Below, one piece after another: positions 16,684 to 25,539 of a stretch of DNA of 28,207 nucleotides. The stretch spans positions 1 to 28,207 of the forward strand of contig JAGLCE010000020.1 of NCBI GenBank assembly GCA_023146365.1. The letters are read 5' to 3'. The first letter of the stretch is position 1. Every line of letters starts with the position of its first letter. The translations under genes and the position numbers were made by a program. Source of the stretch: Endozoicomonadaceae bacterium. GTDB lineage: Bacteria > Pseudomonadota > Gammaproteobacteria > Pseudomonadales > Endozoicomonadaceae. Below the pieces are notes generated by a model, which saw only the letters and a program-made list of their open reading frames with translations, ran no database searches and was not told the DNA's origin.

Positions 16684-17656
16684 GGTCGTGATGGTTGAAG
16701 CTGTCAATAAAGCCTTGGACGACGCAATGGCTGCGGATGAAAATGTGGTCTTGCTTGGCGAGGATATTGGCACGAACGGTGGCGTGTTTAGAGCGACTAT
16801 CGGTCTCAAAGAGAAGTATGGATTCAAGCGAGTCATGGACACACCGCTGGCAGAAACCCTGATTGCCGGTATGACTATCGGTATGGCAAGCCAGGGATTG
16901 AAGCCAGTGGCTGAGATTCAGTTCATGGGGTTTATTTATGCTTGTATGGAACAGCTGGTTAGTCATGCGGCGCGTTTACGTAATCGTACTCGGGGAAGAT
17001 TGACTTGCCCGATGGTTTTACGGGCACCATATGGTGGTGGTATCCATGCGCCGGAGCATCACTCCGAAAGTACCGAAGCCCTGTTTGCCCATATTCCAGG
17101 GTTGCGTGTCGTGATTCCTTCATCCCCAGTCCGTGCCTACGGTCTTTTGTTATCGGCCATCGCCGATCCTGATCCGGTCATTTTTTTAGAGCCCAAGCGC
17201 ATTTATCGGTTACAGAAACAAGCTTTACCTAAACCTGGAACGTCTCTGCCACTGGATACCTGTTTTACATTGCGAGAAGGTCAGGATGTCACGCTGGTTA
17301 GCTGGGGGGCGTCTATCAAGGAGAGTCTGGAGGCTGCCAATGTGCTGGCAAGCGAGGGTGTCAGCGTAGAGGTCATTGATGTGGCGACAATCAAGCCGCT
17401 GGATATGGAGACGATCCTAGCCTCCGTCTGTAAAACAGGTCACTGTGTGATTGCTCATGAGGCGGCCAGGAGTTTCGGCGTGGGTGCTGAGATTGCCGCT
17501 CAAGTATCCGCGGAAGCTATCTTTGAACTCCAAGCGCCCGTTAAACGCGTAACGGGTTATGACATCACCATGCCTTATTACCGCATGGAAAATCATTACC
17601 TGCCGAGTACGTTGCGTATCGTGCGGGCCATCAAAGAGGTTTTGATGTTTCAATAA
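16676..17656 (+). CDS. pdhB: 2-oxoacid (probably pyruvate) dehydrogenase E1 beta subunit
   Basis: This 326-residue protein pairs with E1 alpha. LLGEDIGTNGGVFRAT near residue 30 has the Glu that activates thiamine diphosphate. DTPLAE, APYGGGIHAPEHHSESTEA and PSSPVRAYGLL are conserved in the family. The C-terminal transketolase domain has LVSWGASIKESLEAA and the IDVATIKPLD motif. Length is typical (325). It overlaps the end of E1 alpha, so translation is probably coupled. Confidence 0.92.
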   Translation: MTKVVMVEAVNKALDDAMAADENVVLLGEDIGTNGGVFRATIGLKEKYGFKRVMDTPLAETLIAGMTIGMASQGLKPVAEIQFMGFIYACMEQLVSHAARLRNRTRGRLTCPMVLRAPYGGGIHAPEHHSESTEALFAHIPGLRVVIPSSPVRAYGLLLSAIADPDPVIFLEPKRIYRLQKQALPKPGTSLPLDTCFTLREGQDVTLVSWGASIKESLEAANVLASEGVSVEVIDVATIKPLDMETILASVCKTGHCVIAHEAARSFGVGAEIAAQVSAEAIFELQAPVKRVTGYDITMPYYRMENHYLPSTLRIVRAIKEVLMFQ

Positions 17657-17730
17657 TCTGCGGCACCAAAAAGGTATAATGTCGTAGCGTAACTGTTTGA
17701 TTTTGCTGTCACCTTTCAAGGATGTGTGCA

Positions 17731-18843
17731 ATGCGTTTTTTTAAATTACCAGATCTGGGTGAGGGAATTCCAGAAGCGGATATCGTCAAGTGGCATGTGA
17801 AGGAAGGCGATCAGGTTGATGAAGACCAGTTACTGGTCTCCGTTGAAACTGCCAAAGCGGTAGTGGACGTTCCGTCGCCACAAAGCGGTGAGATTGGCAA
17901 GCTTTTTGGCAAGCCCGGTGAAACGCTTCGTACCGGTGAACCTTTGGTGGAGTTTGCCGGCGTGCAAGACGCCGATACCGGTACCGTGGTCGGCAAGCTG
18001 GAAGAGGCGATTGAATCGACCGACAATGAGCAGTTTTTTATCGGTGCATCGCCTTCTACTGCGGATAGTCGGCGAATTCGTGCGACACCAGCTGTGCGTG
18101 CATTAGCGCAACGGCTGGGTGTTGATATTAGCACGGTGGAGTCCTCATCACCGGTGGGCAATATTACGGCTGAGGATGTGGAAAAAACAGCCTATACTAG
18201 CCCTCTGGGAGAGGACGCTGAAACCTTGCGTGGCGTTCGCAAGCACATGGCTCGGAACATGACGGTCTCGGGGGAATCGGTAGTGCCGGTGACTCTTTGT
18301 GATGATGCGGATATTCAGTGTTGGAAAAAAGATGAAGACATCATTGTTCGGGTGATGCTGGCAATCGTTGCTGCTTGCCGGGCTGAGCCTTCGCTTAATG
18401 CTTGGTTTGACGGAAAAACCTTCAGTCGTCGTTTATTTGAGCAGGTACATCTGGGCGTGGCTGTTGACTCTACCCAAGGACTGTTTGTACCGATCATGCG
18501 GGATATAGGGAATCGTTCTGCGCAACATCTCCGTAAGGGGCTGGATGTGATGCGTCGTGACGTGGAGAGCCGAACCATACCTCAAGATGAGCTGAAAGGG
18601 GCAACGATGACCCTGAGCAACTTTGGCACACTGGCAGGTCGTTACGCTACACCGATTGTTGTGCCGCCCATGGTCTGTATTTTGGGTACGGGAGTGATTA
18701 GAGAAGAACCTGTCGCCGTCGACGGAAAGGTTGAAGTGCATCGCATTATGCCACTCTCGCTTAGCTTCGATCATCGGGCAGCGACGGGCGGAGAAGCTGC
18801 CCGATTCTTGGCAATGATCATTCAGAAGTTGCAGACAGTATGA
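17731..18843 (+). CDS. pdhC: 2-oxoacid dehydrogenase E2, dihydrolipoamide acyltransferase
   Basis: The protein has 370 residues. A single lipoyl domain (1-77) has its modified Lys42 in VETAKAVVDV. An E1/E3-binding domain lies at 114-150 (RRIRATPAVRALAQRLGVDI). The catalytic domain is 160-370. The acyltransfer His348 is present in SFDHRAATGGEAARF, but the Asp of the usual HRxxDG is Thr352. The start ATG at 17731 has AAGGA eight bases upstream; an ATG three codons earlier lacks such spacing. TATAAT at 17675-17680, in the 74-base gap after E1 beta, could be an internal -10, but no matching -35 is clear. No E3 gene follows, so a shared lipoamide dehydrogenase is assumed. Confidence 0.9.
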   Translation: MRFFKLPDLGEGIPEADIVKWHVKEGDQVDEDQLLVSVETAKAVVDVPSPQSGEIGKLFGKPGETLRTGEPLVEFAGVQDADTGTVVGKLEEAIESTDNEQFFIGASPSTADSRRIRATPAVRALAQRLGVDISTVESSSPVGNITAEDVEKTAYTSPLGEDAETLRGVRKHMARNMTVSGESVVPVTLCDDADIQCWKKDEDIIVRVMLAIVAACRAEPSLNAWFDGKTFSRRLFEQVHLGVAVDSTQGLFVPIMRDIGNRSAQHLRKGLDVMRRDVESRTIPQDELKGATMTLSNFGTLAGRYATPIVVPPMVCILGTGVIREEPVAVDGKVEVHRIMPLSLSFDHRAATGGEAARFLAMIIQKLQTV

Positions 18844-19371
18844 TTTCGGGTTAAAACCTGCGGAAGGATAGATTGAAAAAGAGAGATAAAGTCAAGCTGA
18901 CAATGTAGTCATCGATAGATGTCGGGAGTGGTTGTATCGCTTCCGATGATGAAAACGATTAGCTTGGGAAGGGAGTCTGAGCTTCTGGGTCACTCTCAGC
19001 GCATTGATGCTGGGTTGTTGCATCAGCAGTTTTCTTGGGGCCCTGTGTGCGCTACCTGTGCTATTTATTGGAGTGCTTGAAATAAGGATATTCAGACGGC
19101 CAACGTTGAGTCTTGTCCAGAATATGGCCAGAACTTCTTTGACCGTTTCATCACTGATGCGGATGTCTGGATTTAACATCAAAGCCGTCATTTGAAAATC
19201 GGCGATGACAGGTGTATCTGCATTAGGACGTCACAGTAATAGAGGCATAGCCATGATGTTAGCTTCACAAAGAAGTCGCAGTCAGTGCGATGTCGATCTC
19301 AATGCGTGGTGGAAGGCTAATGCTGTGTCGATTCATTTTATCAGGCCGCAGCTTTCCACCAGGAGCGCATA
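18844..19371. other. Intergenic region between pdhC and yeaH
   Basis: No gene could be supported. A 99-codon minus-strand frame (18892-19191) and plus-strand frames at 18919-19080 and 19004-19195 overlap each other, lack ribosome sites and resemble nothing known. The region should contain the end of the pdh transcript and the yeaH promoter. No intrinsic terminator was seen. Confidence 0.4.
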
Positions 19372-20646
19372 ATGAGCATCGTGATTGATCGCCGTCTTAA
19401 TGCTAAGAAGAAGAGCACAGTAAACCGGCAACGGTTTATGCGCCGATATAAAAAACATATCAAGAAAGCGGTGTCTGATGCGGCTAAGAATCGCAGCATC
19501 ACCGATGTGGCGAGTGGTAGCGATATCTCTATCTCCCAGAAAGATCTGTCAGAACCGATCTTTCATCATGGGCAAGGTGGGCGGCATCGCAGTGTACACC
19601 CTGGCAATAAAGAGTTTATTAAGGGCGACCGAATCAAGCGTCCCAATAGTGGCGGTGGTCAGGGCGGTGGCCTCGGTAAAGCCAGCAATCAGGGTGATGG
19701 TATGGATGAATTCACCTTTCATATTAATCATGACGAATTCCTCGAATTCATGTTTGAGGATCTTGAACTGCCAAACCTCTCGGAAAAAGAGCTGAGAGAC
19801 ATGGTAGAGTTTAAGATTCGGAGAGCGGGTTTTGTCTCTGTGGGTTCGTCAGATCGACTCAATATCGTTCGCTCATTGCGTAGCGCCCATGCCCGTAGAA
19901 TTGCCCTGTCTGGCGGATCCCGTCGCGAGATTCGCCAGATGAAACGTGAGCTACGTGAAATGGAGGTGCAGCCCGAGAGTGTCGATGAAAAACGGGCGAC
20001 ATTCTTGCGTGCTGAGATCAAACGCCTGAACGACAAGGTAAGGCGGTTACCATTTATTGATGATATTGATCTCCGCTATAACAATTTTGTCAGGTTGCCT
20101 CAGCCCTCAAGTAAGGCGGTGATGTTCAGTGTCATGGATGTATCCGGTTCCATGACGCAGGAGATCAAGGATCTGGCCAAACGTTTCTTTACTCTGCTGT
20201 ATCTATTTTTGCAGCGCAATTACAAGTGCATTGAAGTGGTGTTTATTCGTCATCACACGGCTGCCAAAGAGGTCGATGAAGAGGATTTCTTTTACTCCCG
20301 TGAAACCGGAGGAACTATCGTTTCTAGTGCGCTGGAGCTGACTCGGGATACGATTATCAAGCGCTACTCACCGAAAGACTGGAACATCTATGTTGCCCAG
20401 GCATCGGATGGCGATAACTGGGAAGGTGATTCGTCAGTCTGCACCAAGATTCTGACTAAGGAGTTGATGCCGTTGGTGCAATATTTTTCCTATGTGGAGA
20501 TTACGGATCGTCAGCACCAGAATCTGTGGCGTGAGTATGAAACGATTCAGAATCAGTTTCAGCGCTCATTTGCCATGGAGCAGATTAAATCTGCCAGTGA
20601 TGTTTACCCAGTATTCCGGCATCTGTTCGCGAAAAGGGAGGCGTAA
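19372..20646 (+). CDS. yeaH: YeaH/YhbH family protein (DUF444, VWA-like)
   Basis: This 424-residue protein begins with a basic N-terminus, followed by EPIFHHGQGGRHRSVHPGN and a Gly-rich linker (94-102). A von Willebrand A-like domain has the metal-binding motif DVSGSM at 256-261. The function is not established; in gammaproteobacteria it is co-expressed with the kinase PrkA (YeaG) in stationary phase and nitrogen starvation. AGGAG lies seven bases before the ATG. It overlaps spoVR as TAATG. Length fits E. coli YeaH (427). Confidence 0.95.
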   Translation: MSIVIDRRLNAKKKSTVNRQRFMRRYKKHIKKAVSDAAKNRSITDVASGSDISISQKDLSEPIFHHGQGGRHRSVHPGNKEFIKGDRIKRPNSGGGQGGGLGKASNQGDGMDEFTFHINHDEFLEFMFEDLELPNLSEKELRDMVEFKIRRAGFVSVGSSDRLNIVRSLRSAHARRIALSGGSRREIRQMKRELREMEVQPESVDEKRATFLRAEIKRLNDKVRRLPFIDDIDLRYNNFVRLPQPSSKAVMFSVMDVSGSMTQEIKDLAKRFFTLLYLFLQRNYKCIEVVFIRHHTAAKEVDEEDFFYSRETGGTIVSSALELTRDTIIKRYSPKDWNIYVAQASDGDNWEGDSSVCTKILTKELMPLVQYFSYVEITDRQHQNLWREYETIQNQFQRSFAMEQIKSASDVYPVFRHLFAKREA

Positions 20647-22193
20647 TGAGTAAGAAAGAACCACTGTCCACAGAGTTAGAATGGACGTTTGAACTGATTA
20701 ATCAGTACGACAGTGAAATTGCTCGGATAGCGAGCAAGTTCCGATTGGATACTTACCCCAATCAGATTGAGATCATCAGTTCAGAACAGATGCTGGATGC
20801 TTATGCGTCGGTGGGTATGCCGTTGATGTATCACCATTGGTCATTCGGCAAACACTTCCTCAGTAGTCAGCAGAGTTATGAGCGTGGCCGAATGGGTTTG
20901 GCCTATGAAATCGTCATTAATTCGAACCCCTGTATCGCCTATTTGATGGAAGAGAATACGATTACTATGCAGGCGTTGGTCATTGCCCATGCTTGTTATG
21001 GTCATAACTCTTTTTTTAAGGGTAATTATCTGTTTAAGACATGGACGGATGCTGAGTCGATTATTGATTATCTGTTGTTTGCCAAGAAGTACATTAACCA
21101 GTGTGAAGAAAAATATGGTGTTGATGCTGTCGAAGAGGTGTTGGATGCCTGTCATGCCTTAATGAATCAAGGGGTGAACCGGTACAAGCGTCCACGCCCC
21201 ATATCGACAGCAGAGGAAAAAACCCGTCAGAATGAACGTGCTGAGTATATTCAGCGTACGCTGAATGATATCTGGACGACGATTCCTCAGCAGGAAGAAG
21301 ACGCACAAGAGAAGGAGTCGCACTTTCCAGAGCATCCTGAGGAGAATGTGCTCTATTTTCTGGAGAAGAACGCACCGTTGATGGAGACTTGGCAGCGAGA
21401 ACTGCTGCGAATTGTCCGTAAAATGGCTCAGTACTATTATCCTCAGCGTCAGACTCAGGTCATCAATGAAGGCTGGGCGACCTTCTGGCATTACACCATC
21501 CTGCATGAAATGTATGACGAAGGTTTGGTGACAGAAGGCTTTATGATGGAGTTTCTGCATTCTCATTCAAGTGTCATCTTACAGCCTGATTTTGATGACC
21601 CCCGTTACACTGGCATTAATCCTTACACACTGGGCTTCAAGATGTTTGTCGATATTCGCCGCATCTGTGAAAATCCTACGGATGAAGATCGTGAATGGTT
21701 TCCGAGCATTGCCGGTTCTGACTGGTTGGAAACACTCCATTTTGCCATGAACAATTTCAAGGATGAGAGCTTTATTCAGCAATATCTCTCTCCAAAGATG
21801 ATTCGAGAGCTACATCTATTTTCTATTATGGATAATGAGAAGAAAGCCTATATGGAGGTTGATGCCATTCATGATGAGACAAGCTATCGCGAGATTCGGG
21901 AGTCGTTGGCTGCCCAGTACAATCTGGGGAATCGTGAACCTAATATCCAAGTCTATAACGTTAATGTTAAAGGTGATCGTGCATTAACACTTCGCCACTA
22001 TATGCATCAGGATCGGCCTCTTGGGGATACGACGGATGAAATTTTGCAATACATCCATAAATTGTGGGGGTTTGATGTCAAGCTTGAGTCTGTGGATGAA
22101 AATGAGCAGGTCAAGCGAACGGTCTCCTATCCTCGCAAAGCCAAGAAGAAGGATGCGGAGGCCTCAAAAAGTGGAGTAATAGTGTTCGTCTGA
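20646..22193 (+). CDS. ycgB: SpoVR/YcgB family protein
   Basis: This 515-residue protein shows YHHWSFGKHF (62-71), HACYGHNSFFKGN (115-127) and NEGWATFWHYTI, the His-rich signatures of SpoVR. The C-terminal segment has NVNVKGDRALTLRHY. The biochemical role is unknown; the name comes from a Bacillus spore-cortex gene, and in Gram-negatives it travels with yeaH and prkA. GGGAGG precedes its ATG, which overlaps the yeaH stop. An IS5-like remnant with short tandem repeats begins within about five bases of its stop codon, so the last residues (GVIVFV) may have been altered by the insertion. Confidence 0.95.
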   Translation: MSKKEPLSTELEWTFELINQYDSEIARIASKFRLDTYPNQIEIISSEQMLDAYASVGMPLMYHHWSFGKHFLSSQQSYERGRMGLAYEIVINSNPCIAYLMEENTITMQALVIAHACYGHNSFFKGNYLFKTWTDAESIIDYLLFAKKYINQCEEKYGVDAVEEVLDACHALMNQGVNRYKRPRPISTAEEKTRQNERAEYIQRTLNDIWTTIPQQEEDAQEKESHFPEHPEENVLYFLEKNAPLMETWQRELLRIVRKMAQYYYPQRQTQVINEGWATFWHYTILHEMYDEGLVTEGFMMEFLHSHSSVILQPDFDDPRYTGINPYTLGFKMFVDIRRICENPTDEDREWFPSIAGSDWLETLHFAMNNFKDESFIQQYLSPKMIRELHLFSIMDNEKKAYMEVDAIHDETSYREIRESLAAQYNLGNREPNIQVYNVNVKGDRALTLRHYMHQDRPLGDTTDEILQYIHKLWGFDVKLESVDENEQVKRTVSYPRKAKKKDAEASKSGVIVFV

Positions 22194-22197
22194 GTAT

Positions 22198-22242
22198 CAA
22201 TGCAACCAATGCAACCAATGCATCTGCATCTGCATCTGCATC
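22198..22242. repeat. Compound tandem repeats right after spoVR
   Basis: CAATGCAAC occurs twice (22198-22215) followed by CAATGC, which merges into four TGCATC units (22219-22242). On the minus strand, within the decayed IS5-like frame, these units encode repeated Asp-Ala and Leu-Val-Ala residues after an ILDD stretch. The repeats thus seem to have expanded inside the dead transposase. Confidence 0.85.
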
Positions 22243-22243
22243 G

Positions 22244-22369
22244 TCAAGAATACGGAAGCGTTAGGTGATTTAGACTAGTCGTTGAGATAAAACGTTTAGA
22301 CTGCGTTGTGAGGAATTTTCGCATGCTGATATTTTGCCAAAATATGGTCGGCTTTAGCTGAGTTATGCA
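22244..22369 (-). mobile_element. IS5-like element remnant, copy 2
   Basis: The minus strand from ATG at 22324 reads MRKFLTTQSK, then RFISTTSLNH, and stops at 22244. It aligns with MQKSFTLFVSTTDLNHPILH of copy 1 (1317 downward). A frame shift then leads to ILDDADADADALVALVAL, matching LHSLDDTEALLDW of copy 1. The upstream 45 bases also match, with ATATTTTG and CAAAATAT forming a palindrome with a one-base centre. Only the element's first part remains. Confidence 0.6.
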
Positions 22370-22377
22370 GCGAGTCC

Positions 22378-22560
22378 TTATTGCATATCAGACTCTGGTG
22401 GCTGACTTTTTTGCTGTGGTTCAGTCTCACTGACCTCTTCCTCATTAGCCTGGGAGAGTTCAGTGATCGCTGCGATATAATCAGTAGCAGCCTCAAGGAG
22501 GCCGATTCGTATATCAGAGATTTCTTGTTTCACTTTTGTAATCATGCTTGATCTATTCAT
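22378..22560 (-). CDS. Small hypothetical protein, 60 residues
   Basis: The frame reads MNRSSMITKVKQEISDIRIG and continues as a helix-prone acidic protein ending in a Glu/Gln/Pro-rich tail (EEEVSETEPQQKSQPPE). CAGGAA lies about nine bases before the ATG, so translation is plausible. I recognise no family. It lies between the IS5-like remnant and the prkA promoter region, on the opposite strand to both gene neighbours. Confidence 0.4.
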   Translation of the reverse strand: MNRSSMITKVKQEISDIRIGLLEAATDYIAAITELSQANEEEVSETEPQQKSQPPESDMQ

Positions 22561-23203
22561 CAGCTAAATTCCTGGAAATGTAGTTGTTTGCCGGTAGGGG
22601 CGCTTGAAATCCATGGCGCTAATTGTTGATGATTTGCAAAGTTAATACTATGACCAAGTGGTTAGTGCTATTTGTCGATAATGACTATCTGTTATGGTGT
22701 TATGAGCAGATTCGCCGGCGTTGATCTTATGGTCTATGATGGACAGAAAAACGGTGTAAAGAAAAAGAATGATGCGGGAAAATAAAGAATGTATCGAATG
22801 GTTGAGTAAAAGGCATAAATATGCGCTTACGGCGTGAATGGCTGTGGGTAAGAAGAACAGCATAAGTGGGAGTTTTTCAGGAGTGTAGCGATTTTAATGT
22901 TATCGTTGACTATTTATTATTTGACCAATAACTACAATATTGGTCATCATAGAAAACTTAAAATAGTAGACTGTTTTTTCGAAGACGTTTCCCCTAACCT
23001 TGGAAGTGACAATAACCAGAGTCACTGAAAAGGAAAGATGGTATGCCATGAAGCAGGCGCAGTGAGGCTCAGTCATGGTATGAAACAGATGGTCGGGCTA
23101 TAGTGCGCAGATAAGGATAGCAAGTTTGGAGAGGGATTAGACGCACGTTCGGCACGTCGTAAATAAAAATTAGAGATTCATTCAGGAAGGACGGGTGGTG
23201 AGT
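22561..23203. other. Upstream region of prkA
   Basis: No further gene is seen; a 71-codon minus-strand frame (22648-22863) is hydrophobic but has no support. The stretch holds an inverted repeat at 22923-22945, with TTGACT at 22906-22911 just before it as a possible -35. AGGAAGG at 23184-23190 is the prkA ribosome site. Confidence 0.45.
22923..22945. promoter_or_regulatory. Perfect 8-bp inverted repeat upstream of prkA
   Basis: GACCAATA and TATTGGTC pair perfectly with seven bases between them, about 260 bases before the prkA start and 12 bases after a TTGACT hexamer. The position next to a possible promoter suggests a dimeric regulator site. A hairpin in a leader is the alternative. Confidence 0.4.
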
Positions 23204-25126
23204 ATGTCGATATTCCAACGTTTCCAGGATCGTTATGACTCCATAGCTCAGGAAGAGATGAGTTTACAGGAGTATTTGGAGCTCTGCAGGGACGATGCTG
23301 GCGCTTATTCCAGTGCAGCAGAACGTATGCTGTTGGCTATTGGAGAGCCGGAACTGGTTGATACATCCTGCGATACACATATGAGTCGTATTTTTTCTAA
23401 CAAGGTACTTAAACGCTATAAGTCGTTTGAAGAATTTTATGGTATGGAAGAGGGGATTGAGCAAATCGTCTCCTACTTCCGCCATGCTGCACAGGGGCTG
23501 GAAGAGAAGAAACAGATTCTCTATCTCCTAGGACCGGTCGGTGGTGGTAAGTCCTCTTTAGCAGAACGTCTCAAGCAACTCATGCAGGAGGTGCCCTTCT
23601 ATGCGATTAAAGGTTCTCCGGTGTTTGAGTCACCGCTGGGTCTGTTTGACTACGCTGAAGACGCTACAATCCTGAAAGAAGAATATGGCATCCCTGGCCG
23701 ATACCTGCGTAACATCATGTCACCTTGGGCGGTGAAGCGTCTGAATGATTACGGTGGTGATATCACTAAGTTTCGTGTCGTTAAACTGTATCCCAGCATC
23801 CTGAACCAGGTGGCGCTCGCCAAAACTGAGCCGGGTGATGAGAATAATCAGGATATCTCCAGCCTTGTGGGTAAGGTGGACATCCGTCAGTTGGAAGAGT
23901 ACTCCCAAGATGATCCGGATGCTTATAGCTTTTCCGGTGCTCTGTGCCGTTCCAACCAGGGAATGATGGAGTTTGTTGAAATGTTCAAGGCACCGATCAA
24001 GGTACTCCACCCATTGCTGACGGCCACCCAGGAAGGTAATTACAACGGCACCGAAGGTCTGGGTTCGATTCCATTTGAAGGTATCTTACTGGCTCACTCA
24101 AACGAGTCAGAATGGCAGACTTTTCGTAACAATAAGACCAACGAAGCGTTTATCGACCGTGTCAATATCGTTAAGGTGCCTTACTGCTTGCGTGTTGAAG
24201 AAGAGATCAAAATTTACAAGAAACTGCTTGAGAACAGTTCGCTCCGTAATACACCGTGTGCTCCAGATACCCTGCGTATGCTTGCCCAGTTTATTGTGCT
24301 GTCTCGTATCAAGGAGCCTGAGAATTCTAATATTTTTTCCAAAATGCGGATTTACGACGGTGAGAGCCTGAAGGATACGGATCCGAACGCCAAGTCTCTA
24401 CAGGAGTACAGAGACGTAGCAGGTGTTGATGAAGGTATGGATGGTCTTTCCACCCGCTTTGCCTTTAAGATCCTGTCCAAGGTGTTCAACTTTGATTCCA
24501 ATGAAGTGGCGGCCAACCCTGTGCATCTGTTGTATGTTATTGAGCAGCAGATCGAACAGGCACAGTTCGCCCAAGAAGCGTCCGAGCGTTATGTCCGCTT
24601 CCTGAAGGAGTTTATTGCGCCCAAGTACGTTGAGTTTCTGGGTAAAGAGATCCAGACCGCATACTTAGAGTCCTACTCTGAGTACGGCCAGAATATCTTT
24701 GACCGCTATATCACGTATGCGGATTTCTGGATCCAGGATCAGGAATACCGAGATCCGGATACCGGCCACATTCTTGATCGTTCCTCGCTCAACGATGAGC
24801 TGGAAAAGATCGAGAAACCGGCTGGTATCGCCAATCCGAAAGACTTCCGTAACGAAGTGGTAAACTTCGTGTTGCGTGCCCGCGCCAACCATAAAGGTAA
24901 GAACCCCAGCTGGCTCAGCTATGAGAAAATGCGTTCGGTGATCGAGAAGAAAATGTTCTCCAACACCGAAGATCTGCTGCCAGTGATCTCCTTCAATGCG
25001 AAGGGTAGCCAGGACGAGCGGCGCAAGCACACAGACTTCGTGTCACGGATGATGGAGCATGGATATACCGAGAAGCAGGTTCGCCTGCTCTGTGAGTGGT
25101 ATATCCGTGTGCGAAAGTCTCAGTAA
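23204..25126 (+). CDS. prkA: PrkA/YeaG serine protein kinase (AAA+ type)
   Basis: This 640-residue protein matches E. coli YeaG along its full length from memory. It has Walker A GPVGGGKSS (110-118), the long conserved block around FRVVKLYPSILNQVALAKTE and KTEPGDENNQDISSLVGKVD, a VEMFKAPIKVLHPLLTATQE region and the C-terminal YTEKQVRLLCEWYIRVRK. Family members are stationary-phase and nitrogen-stress proteins, reported as serine kinases; an AAA+ protease-like role has been proposed for the Bacillus protein. I chose ATG 23204, which aligns with the E. coli start (MNIF...). GTG at 23198 is better spaced from AGGAAGG and would add two residues. Here prkA lies after yeaH-spoVR, separated by IS debris, instead of leading the cluster. 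Confidence 0.96.
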   Translation: MSIFQRFQDRYDSIAQEEMSLQEYLELCRDDAGAYSSAAERMLLAIGEPELVDTSCDTHMSRIFSNKVLKRYKSFEEFYGMEEGIEQIVSYFRHAAQGLEEKKQILYLLGPVGGGKSSLAERLKQLMQEVPFYAIKGSPVFESPLGLFDYAEDATILKEEYGIPGRYLRNIMSPWAVKRLNDYGGDITKFRVVKLYPSILNQVALAKTEPGDENNQDISSLVGKVDIRQLEEYSQDDPDAYSFSGALCRSNQGMMEFVEMFKAPIKVLHPLLTATQEGNYNGTEGLGSIPFEGILLAHSNESEWQTFRNNKTNEAFIDRVNIVKVPYCLRVEEEIKIYKKLLENSSLRNTPCAPDTLRMLAQFIVLSRIKEPENSNIFSKMRIYDGESLKDTDPNAKSLQEYRDVAGVDEGMDGLSTRFAFKILSKVFNFDSNEVAANPVHLLYVIEQQIEQAQFAQEASERYVRFLKEFIAPKYVEFLGKEIQTAYLESYSEYGQNIFDRYITYADFWIQDQEYRDPDTGHILDRSSLNDELEKIEKPAGIANPKDFRNEVVNFVLRARANHKGKNPSWLSYEKMRSVIEKKMFSNTEDLLPVISFNAKGSQDERRKHTDFVSRMMEHGYTEKQVRLLCEWYIRVRKSQ

Positions 25127-25539
25127 TGCCTGACAAGTGACGTGAGATGATCAGAGTCTCATGTTGCTGCGTTACCGTATTTTCTCTACTTGTGCAACGG
25201 AAGATCATTCGTATGGTGCGTAAGCTGCGGGGAGAGGTTCCCCCTCCAAAAAAATAGACCAAGACCCTGTATAGCGATGAATTGAGCCTAAAGTGGCTTG
25301 GTTCAGTGGATGTTTGAGATTTTGCCGAGTTTGTCTCGGTTTTTTTTGTGGTTAATTACTTGGAACTTACTGGGATGTTAGAGGTCTAATTATATAATAA
25401 TAACGATTTTTCGAGTGATAAGTGTGATATCTGCCCATGATGCGATGGTTGATTACAGGCTTTAGGTAGGAACAATCAATATCAATGTAGTGTGTGGTTT
25501 CATTTGGGATTATATTCATTATAAAGGGAAGGGCTGTAC
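25127..25539. other. Region after prkA
   Basis: It contains the prkA terminator at 25324-25347, then an AT-rich stretch that is presumably the promoter of the gene at 25540. GGGGA and TCCCC near 25210 form a short hairpin followed by an A run. No gene is seen. Confidence 0.5.
25324..25347 (+). terminator. Intrinsic terminator downstream of prkA
   Basis: CCGAG and CTCGG form a perfect five-pair stem with a five-base loop, extended by flanking bases, followed by eight T. It lies about 200 bases after the prkA stop and separates it from the next gene. Confidence 0.85.

Noticed and set aside
18892..19191. 99-codon minus-strand frame after pdhC
   Set aside because: No ribosome site, no family match, and competing frames on the other strand are equally weak.
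22296..22496. 66-codon minus-strand frame overlapping the IS5-like remnant
   Set aside because: It crosses the IS remnant and overlaps the better supported 60-residue frame in another phase.
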